Position numbers and translations under genes: made by a program. A stretch of 64,000 nucleotides of DNA from Posidonia oceanica (lineage: Eukaryota > Streptophyta > Magnoliopsida > Alismatales > Posidoniaceae), in contig JAZBRS010000037.1 in NCBI GenBank assembly GCA_037176725.1, positions 10,806,001 through 10,870,000 on the forward strand. The letters run 5' to 3'. The notes under the pieces were generated by a model. That model did no database searches and was not told the origin of the DNA. It saw nothing but the letters and a program-made list of their open reading frames with translations. Numbering within the stretch: the first letter of the stretch is position 1; every line of letters starts with the position of its first letter. Shown in pieces: positions 58,461 to 64,000 of this stretch.

Positions 58461-59639
58461 CTACCTGGAGTCGGGGAATAGGGGGCCGCCTGGCGGGACT
58501 TCAGAAATAGGCCAGAGCTCTCGGACTTCAGCTTCATATTCTGGGGTGCATCCTACACTTCTCACAGCTGCAATGTCTGTTGATTGGACCCCATGCTGCA
58601 TCAGACTAGCGAGCTTCTTGATTGGGGCAGTTGTGCTGAGAGGGTACATCTGTAGAAGCTCGGGCGCTGTACTGTCAATGAAGGCGCCCTGCTGGAAGCC
58701 GAACTGGCGCATGACCCTGATTGGATGGTACTCTACGCCCGCTGTGAAGCCTGGTAGAATAATCAGCCGCGCGTCGCGCGCGCTGAAGAAGACAGTAAAT
58801 GGCTCAGCTACAGAGGGGACAATACGCCAGGTTATAGCGTTGTCAGTCAGTGCTGATAGCTTCTCATATTCTTCTTTGACGCTCTTGTCTGTCTTGGCAC
58901 GGGCGCTGCTGCAGTAAGCTTCGAAGGCATGCACTTGAGGGCGCAAGAGGTTCGTCTCTAAGTGCGCGGTCAGCCAGACTTGTATGAGTGCTCCGCAACC
59001 GTGGAAGTGGCGGCAGCGATGAGAGATGCGGTCCGGCCCGCGATAGGTCTCTGCCAGGACAACTGGTGCCAGGTCTATGTGCTGGGTCACCACAGTTAAT
59101 GCAATCTCTGCAACCTCAATGGCCACCGTTAGTCGGCCATGAGTAAAGATCAGCTCGCCTAGGAAGCGGATAACAAATCCTCGGAGCCATAGCTCATCTC
59201 CGAGTTCTGCGCGCTTGTTCATGATATCATCGAAGTGCGCAAGGCGAAGCATAGGTTCAGGCCCACTGGTGCAGATTAGTTTCTGTTGGCAGGTTCGAGT
59301 GGGGAGCCCAGTCAGCTGGCTCAGGACCTTGAGATATCCATCTCGCCTCATGAAAACAGGCGGCCCCAGGATCTTGGAAAAGCCGCAGATCCGACGCACC
59401 TCTTCCAGTGTAGGTGTTAGCTCAGTTTTGCCAAAGCGAAAGACATGGTGCGCCGGTTTCCAGAATCTCGCGGCGGCACACAGAAGGTGACGGCTGACTT
59501 CCACATCAGCAGCCTTCAGCAGTTTAGTTGGGATCCCCCAGAGGCGCAGCTTCTCACAGTCTTCCTGAGTGAGCCTGCCGATCCATTCTCGCAGGGTTTC
59601 CGAGCAGTGTGCGGGAGTCAGCAGAGTTGGGAAGCCCAT
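58461..59639 (-). CDS. DUF7745/plant-mobile-domain-like extra ORF, intact (Element 5)
   Basis: 392 residues from the Met conserved with Element 2 (MGFPTLLTPAHC). The open frame extends upstream in frame to a Met at 59903 (480 residues), but that extension is not conserved. Features: an N-terminal helical block (CEKLRLWGIPTKLLKAAD), RFWKPAHHVFRFGKTELTPT and LEEVRRICGF, which fit the start of DUF7745-type domains (a plant family related to the plant mobile domain). Then come LWLRGFVIRFLGELIFTHG, VVLAETYRG and HRCRHFHGCGALIQVWL with clustered Cys/His, a charged linker, and WRIVPSVAEPF...LPGFTAGVEYHPIRVMRQF. No signal peptide or membrane segment is visible. It lies after integrase on the same strand, before the hairpin arrays. 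The function is unknown; family assignment is from recall of motif patterns. Confidence 0.78.
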   Translation of the reverse strand: MGFPTLLTPAHCSETLREWIGRLTQEDCEKLRLWGIPTKLLKAADVEVSRHLLCAAARFWKPAHHVFRFGKTELTPTLEEVRRICGFSKILGPPVFMRRDGYLKVLSQLTGLPTRTCQQKLICTSGPEPMLRLAHFDDIMNKRAELGDELWLRGFVIRFLGELIFTHGRLTVAIEVAEIALTVVTQHIDLAPVVLAETYRGPDRISHRCRHFHGCGALIQVWLTAHLETNLLRPQVHAFEAYCSSARAKTDKSVKEEYEKLSALTDNAITWRIVPSVAEPFTVFFSARDARLIILPGFTAGVEYHPIRVMRQFGFQQGAFIDSTAPELLQMYPLSTTAPIKKLASLMQHGVQSTDIAAVRSVGCTPEYEAEVRELWPISEVPPGGPLFPDSR

Positions 59640-61109
59640 TACACTGATTGCAGAGGGACAGGCAGATAGCTGCAGAAGCTTGAAAGTACCTGCTATCAAT
59701 AAACAGTCAGATCTCGCAGGCGTGTAGTCATTGACAACAAGCAGAAGCTGAGACTGAAAATGTAGTTCCATAAGCATCATAGCAGTTGATAACAGAACAT
59801 AGCAATTAAGCACTGATAAGCAAGGGGATTCTGCAGCAGTCTTGCGGACACGGGGGCGAGGGCCGGCAGGAGATCTGGACCAGCATAGCTCGAGTGGCGT
59901 CAATGTGCTCTACTAGGGAGAAGTACTGTCTCAGAGTCGAAGCGAGTTGCAGAGTGAAATGATTGCTAGAAGAGTAATGATAGAAGAGGATGCATGTATG
60001 CATGATGCAGGTGATATGCTTATGAAGATGAGTAGTATGCTTGGATGGATGAGTATGCTTGGATGAATGAGTATGCTTGGATGCCCTCAGCATAAGGAGT
60101 GCTTTGGTGCCTGCTGCAAAGGAAGGGAGTGGTCCCTGACTCACTGGGCCCTACCTAGACTCTTGGCTTGCCGGTGGCGCTCCGGAATGGGTGTTGGCAT
60201 TGTACAGGTGGTGGTGTGGTGAGGACAGGCTACTTGCCAAACTCTCAGGACCTACACCTATTCTTTCAGCTCTCTTTTTTTTCTGATTGATTTCTCCCTC
60301 ATAGGTATGCAGTCTTTCTCTGCCCCTAGCCAGGAGAAGGGTACGTGTTTGCCCTTGGAGGGAAGTGGTAGACCTTTTTAAGCGCGACATACTGGGGATC
60401 TTCTAGTAGGGTATGGGGGATAATGGTGCCTGTGTTTTTCGGGCTGCATTTTCTTTTTTCTTCTTCTCTTTTTTTGTTTGTGTGTTTTTTTTTTTGCTTT
60501 GCTTGCTTTTTCCCCCTTTTTTTTGGGTTTTTGTTCTATCTCTCTTTTTTTGCTTGTTGTTTTGTTTTCTCTCTTTTTTCAGGCTTTTGCTATCCCCATT
60601 TTGGTGGCAAAAGGAGGGTGTTTGAAATGTAATGGGTCTAGGCTTTGGGTCTGCTGTGTGATGGGTAGAAGGAGCAGGGTTAGACTGCACACCCCTATCT
60701 CTAGGGCCGGCTTCTGTCTTCATCTTCTGTTCCGTGGATGTGCCCAAACCTAGGTGTTTACTCTCGCTTTTTCCAGACTCACATCCTAACATTTTTTCTC
60801 CCTCAGAGGTGTATGTCCTTACGAGATTAGGCAGTTCGCCTGTCCTCGTTGGTGGTGGCTCCCTCACTAGCTAAGACATCTGAGTTGTGCCAGGTGAGGC
60901 AGGGCGACTCTTTCCAGAGCAGGCAAGCACTTCCGGTTGTCATCACCGGGCAGAAGGTACAATGCTTGAGAGGATGACGATGATGATTTGAAAGGAAGGG
61001 ATGCAAGAGTTGAAAGGATGATGATGATGATTTGAAATAAAGATGAAGCAAGGAGGCGAGAATGCAAGCGCGAGTGGGAGAAGGGCATCTGCAACGGGGC
61101 CGCTTTCGG
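59640..61109. other. Spacer between integrase and extra ORF (Element 5)
   Basis: Homologous to 14256-15618, with a T-rich plus-strand tract at about 60435-60580. It includes 132 bp (59690-59821) absent from Element 2 whose sense-strand ends are GC...AG. Confidence 0.5.
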
Positions 61110-62216
61110 CTACTGATAGTACTTTTTCAGATAGCAGAGGTTGACGGGCTCAGACTGCTCAACCCGGTCCATATCTTCAAGAGTTACAGCGCCTCCCGAA
61201 AAGATCTGCTTGACCACAAAGGGGCCACACCAGTTGGGTTGGAATTTCCCTCGACCGTCAGGCAAATGAATGGCGCGCAAGACAAGGTCCCCTGGCTGAA
61301 AGTTTCTAGGCTGGACCTTCTTCAGGAATGCTCTGGCCATCCGCTTCTGATAGCAGTGAGCGTTGTGCATAGCTTGCAGTCTGCGCTCATCAATTAAGTT
61401 CAGCTGGATGCAGCGGTCTTCGACCCATTCTGCCTCTTCCAACTCAGCATCTCGTAGGATCCGCAGAGAGGGGATCTCTACTTCAACAGGTAACACCGCT
61501 TCCATGCCGTACACCAGAGAGTACGGGGTGGCTCCCGTAGAGGTCCGGATTGATGTCCTGTACACCCAGAGTGCGTACGGGAGCTTGTCGTGCCAATCCT
61601 TGTGGGTTTCTGCCATTTTCTTCAGAATCTTGACAATGTTCTTGTTTGCAGACTCCACAGCTCCGTTCATCTGTGGCCGATAGGGCGAGGATCGATGATG
61701 ATTGATCTTGACACTTTGCAGGAATTCCTCGATCCTTTTGGCAATGAAGTTTGTGCCATTATCAGAGATGACTGAGTGCGGGACCCCATATCGGGCAATG
61801 ATATTGTTTCTGATGAATTTTTCTGTTGCCACAGCGGTGACTGTTCTGTAAGAGGCTGCTTCCACCCACTTGGTAAAGTAATCGATCGCTACCAGAATGT
61901 AACGATTCCCATTTGAAGCAGCAGGGTGGATGGCGCCAATGACATCGATCCCCCAGGTGGAGAAAGGCCATGGCGAGGACATGTTGTGCAGCTGATGTGG
62001 AGGGGCCTTGATGAAGTTGCCATGGATCTGACAGTTGTGACATCTGCGCACGAACCGGCAGCAGTCGGCTTCCATGGTCTGCCAGAAATATCCTTGGAGC
62101 ATGATCTTCTTGGCCAGGAGGATGCCATTCATGTGCGGGCCATAGGTCCCCGCATGTACCTGAAGCATCAGCGTGTCAGCCTCCGATTTGTTCAGGCAGC
62201 GCAGTAGCATCTGATT
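61110..62216 (-). pseudogene. Element 5 integrase
   Basis: 366 residues open from MLLRCLNKSEAD. All integrase parts are present: zinc-binding HAGTYGPHMNG...CHNC, catalytic core with WGIDVIG, SDNGTNF and AVESANK (D, D, E), and the C-terminal LNLIDERRLQAMHNAHCYQ...NWCGPFVVKQIFSGGAVTLEDM ending LKKYYQ. The domain itself is unbroken, but TAG at 62217-62219 (Tyr in Element 2) cuts it from the RNase H, so it would only be made by readthrough or internal initiation. Confidence 0.88.
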
Positions 62217-63155
62217 CTATGACCTTCTGTATAGCTGCCCGGCCCCTAACACATACTTTGACGCCAGACGCGCCAAAGTTCTCTTGTCTGCTGCCGTGGT
62301 ATCAGGAGGAAAGCTACCAGACTCTAGAAAGGATTTTATATCTTGATACCAGGGCTGCCCCTCTGCTGGATCCGCTTCTTCTATGCTCATGCAGTATGCA
62401 GGCTACTCGATGCGAGTGACTGATACATCCACTGTGCTATCTTCTAAAATGGTGAGCCAGGATGCCAGGGTTGCTAGTGCGTCTGCATATGCATTCTTTG
62501 CTCTGTTCATGTATGTGAAGCAGATGCTCTCAAATTCTTCCATCAGCCTCAGCAGGTGTTCGTGATACGGCACAAGCTTGGGATCTTTTGTCCTCCAGTC
62601 GCCGTTCACTTGAGAAATTACCAGCATGGCATCACCGTGCACATGCAGCTTCTGCGCCTCATGCTCGAGGGCGACTTTCAACCCTAGGATGCATGCTTCG
62701 TACTCCGCTTCATTGTTTGTGCATGCGAAAGTCAGCTTCCTCGCGAAGGGAATCATCTGTCCCTGGGGCGTGGTCAGCACTGCGCCTACGCCTCGGCCCT
62801 TTTTGTTGACTGCACCATCAAAGTAGAGCTGCCATTCCTCTTGTTCTTCAGGATCTTTCTGCTCAGAGTCCTCCATCGCAAAGAGAATGTCTTCATCAGG
62901 GAACTGTGTCTGGAGGGGTTGGTATTCAGGCAGAGGAAGGTCAGCAAGATGGTCTGCCATGGCCTGACCCTTCATGGATTTCTGTGTGACAAAGGTGATG
63001 TCGTACTGAGACAATAACACCTGCCACTTAGCACATCTGCCCACCATGGCCGGCTTTTGGAAAAGGAACTTGATAGGATCATGCCGGCATAAGAGCTGTA
63101 CTGGGTATGCCATCATGTAGTGCCTTAGTTTCTGTGCAGCCCAGACAAGGGACAA
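62217..63155 (-). pseudogene. Element 5 archaeal-type RNase H
   Basis: Same frame as the integrase. LYFDGAVNKKG, NNEAEYE, HGDAML and NAYADALATL give the four acidic catalytic positions. TAG at 62403-62405 (Gln in Element 2) follows the domain. The join SLVWAAQKLRHYMM keeps Trp where Element 2 has a stop. Confidence 0.88.
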
Positions 63156-64000
63156 ACAGGTCTTCTCTAGTGTACTGTACCTGGCTTTGCATTCATTAAA
63201 TTTCTTGCTCAGCTAATAGATGGCACGCTCCCTTCTACCAGATTCGTCATGTTGGCCCAAGACGGCGCCCATGGAATGCTGCGTGGTAGAAAGGTAGAGA
63301 AGCGAAGGTCTCCCGGTTGTAGGCGGGACCAGGACAGGAGGCTTGATCAGCAGCTGCTTGATCTTGGCAAATGCAGCCTGACACTCCTCGCTCTAGTGAA
63401 TCTGCGCATTCTTCTTCAAGAGCTTGAATATGGGCTCGCAGATGGGCGTAAGCTGTGCAATGAAGCGACTGATATACTGTAAACGCCCAAGCAAACTTCT
63501 GACTTCTTTTTCAGTCCTGGGGGGTGGCATGTCCACGATGGCTTGTGCTTTCAACGGGTCCACCTCAATCCCCTTTGGCTAACTATGTAGCCGAGCAATT
63601 TGCCAGAAGACACCCCGAATACGCACTTCTTGGGATTCAGGCGCAGCTTGTACTTCCGTAGACGGTCAAAAAGCTTTTTGAGACAGGTAAGATGATCTTC
63701 AGGCTCTTTGGTTTTAGCAATCATGTCGTCTACATAGACCTCTACTTCTTGGTGCATGAGGTCGTGGAACAGCGCAGTCATGGCCCTCTGATAGGTCACA
63801 CCAGCATTCTTCAGGCCGAACGGCATGACTTGGTAGCAGAAGACTCCCCAAGGGGTGATGAATGAAGTCTTTTCCATGTCTTCTTCTGCCATTTTGATTT
63901 GATTGTATCCAGAAAAGCCGTCCATGAAGGAGAGCATCTTGTGGCCCGCTGTATTGTCGACTAGGATGTCAATGTGCGGCAATGGAAAGTCGTCCTTGGG
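63156..64000 (-). pseudogene. Element 5 reverse transcriptase and classical RNase H, partial
   Basis: RT with PHIDILVDNTAGHKMLSF, WGVFCYQVMPFGLKNAG and the catalytic YVDDM (about 63727-63741), cut by the window end. A 1-bp deletion near 63572 (a run of five C in Element 2 is four here) shifts the frame after IVSQRG. Downstream, TAG at 63393-63395 (Trp in Element 2) and at 63213-63215 (Tyr in Element 2) break the thumb/RNase H part. Confidence 0.88.

Larger units (their letters stand above)
49665..64000 (-). mobile_element. Element 5: Ogre/Tat-like element nested in Element 4 (cut by window end)
   Basis: Starts with TGTAGCG after AATGG. Order left to right: 3' LTR, PPT, hairpin arrays, extra ORF, spacer, integrase, RNase H, RT. 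It is the same subfamily as Element 2 but diverged. The pol part seen has one frameshift and four stop codons, while the extra ORF is intact. Gag, leader, PBS and 5' LTR lie beyond the window. Confidence 0.9.

Overview
This is plant nuclear DNA (an angiosperm, by the element families and the TTTAGGG-type repeat) made almost entirely of giant LTR retrotransposons of the Ty3/gypsy superfamily. The very long LTRs (5.75-6.03 kb), a primer-binding site complementary to the 3' end of plant tRNA-Arg, a gag-pol read as one frame, and a pol with a classical RNase H followed by a second archaeal-type RNase H and then integrase all point to the Tat/Ogre lineage. No host gene, tRNA, rRNA or CRISPR array was recognised. 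All recognised elements lie on the minus strand.

Layout. (1) Positions 1-3191 and 31363-38494 are two halves of Element 1: gag and the start of pol on the left, 5' leader, PBS and 5' LTR on the right. (2) Element 2 (3192-31362, 28.17 kb) is inserted into Element 1's 5' leader, with a 5-bp target duplication ATGAC on both sides. It is complete end to end: 3' LTR 3192-9193, tandem-repeat-rich 3' region 9194-13065, a DUF7745/plant-mobile-domain-like extra ORF (13066-14255), pol (15619-22317), gag (22321-24071), leader, PBS and 5' LTR (25360-31362). It is coding-dead: four nonsense codons, a 370-bp deletion of the capsid region and a 13-bp frameshift in the extra ORF. (3) Positions 38495 to about 41080 are unassigned, with a 13-bp perfect hairpin, a gag-like plus-strand remnant and a degenerate repeat. 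(4) Element 4 (about 41080-49664, continuing beyond the window) is a pol-less, capsid-less relative with a 3-kb minisatellite and three serial copies of the zinc-knuckle module of Gag. (5) Element 5 (49665-64000, cut by the window end) is inserted into Element 4's leader. It has a 3' LTR, hairpin arrays, an intact extra ORF (58461-59639 from the conserved Met) and a pol broken by a frameshift and four stops.

The most unusual signal is in the 3' regions between the extra ORF and the 3' LTR. Dozens of short tandem units of unrelated sequence share one layout: stem arm, loop holding a G-rich triplet, matching stem arm, then a complement of that triplet. This is the topology of an H-type pseudoknot. 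The arms change together between units. A second conserved structure is an imperfect palindrome that encloses the polypurine tract at the 3' LTR boundary in Elements 2, 4 and 5.
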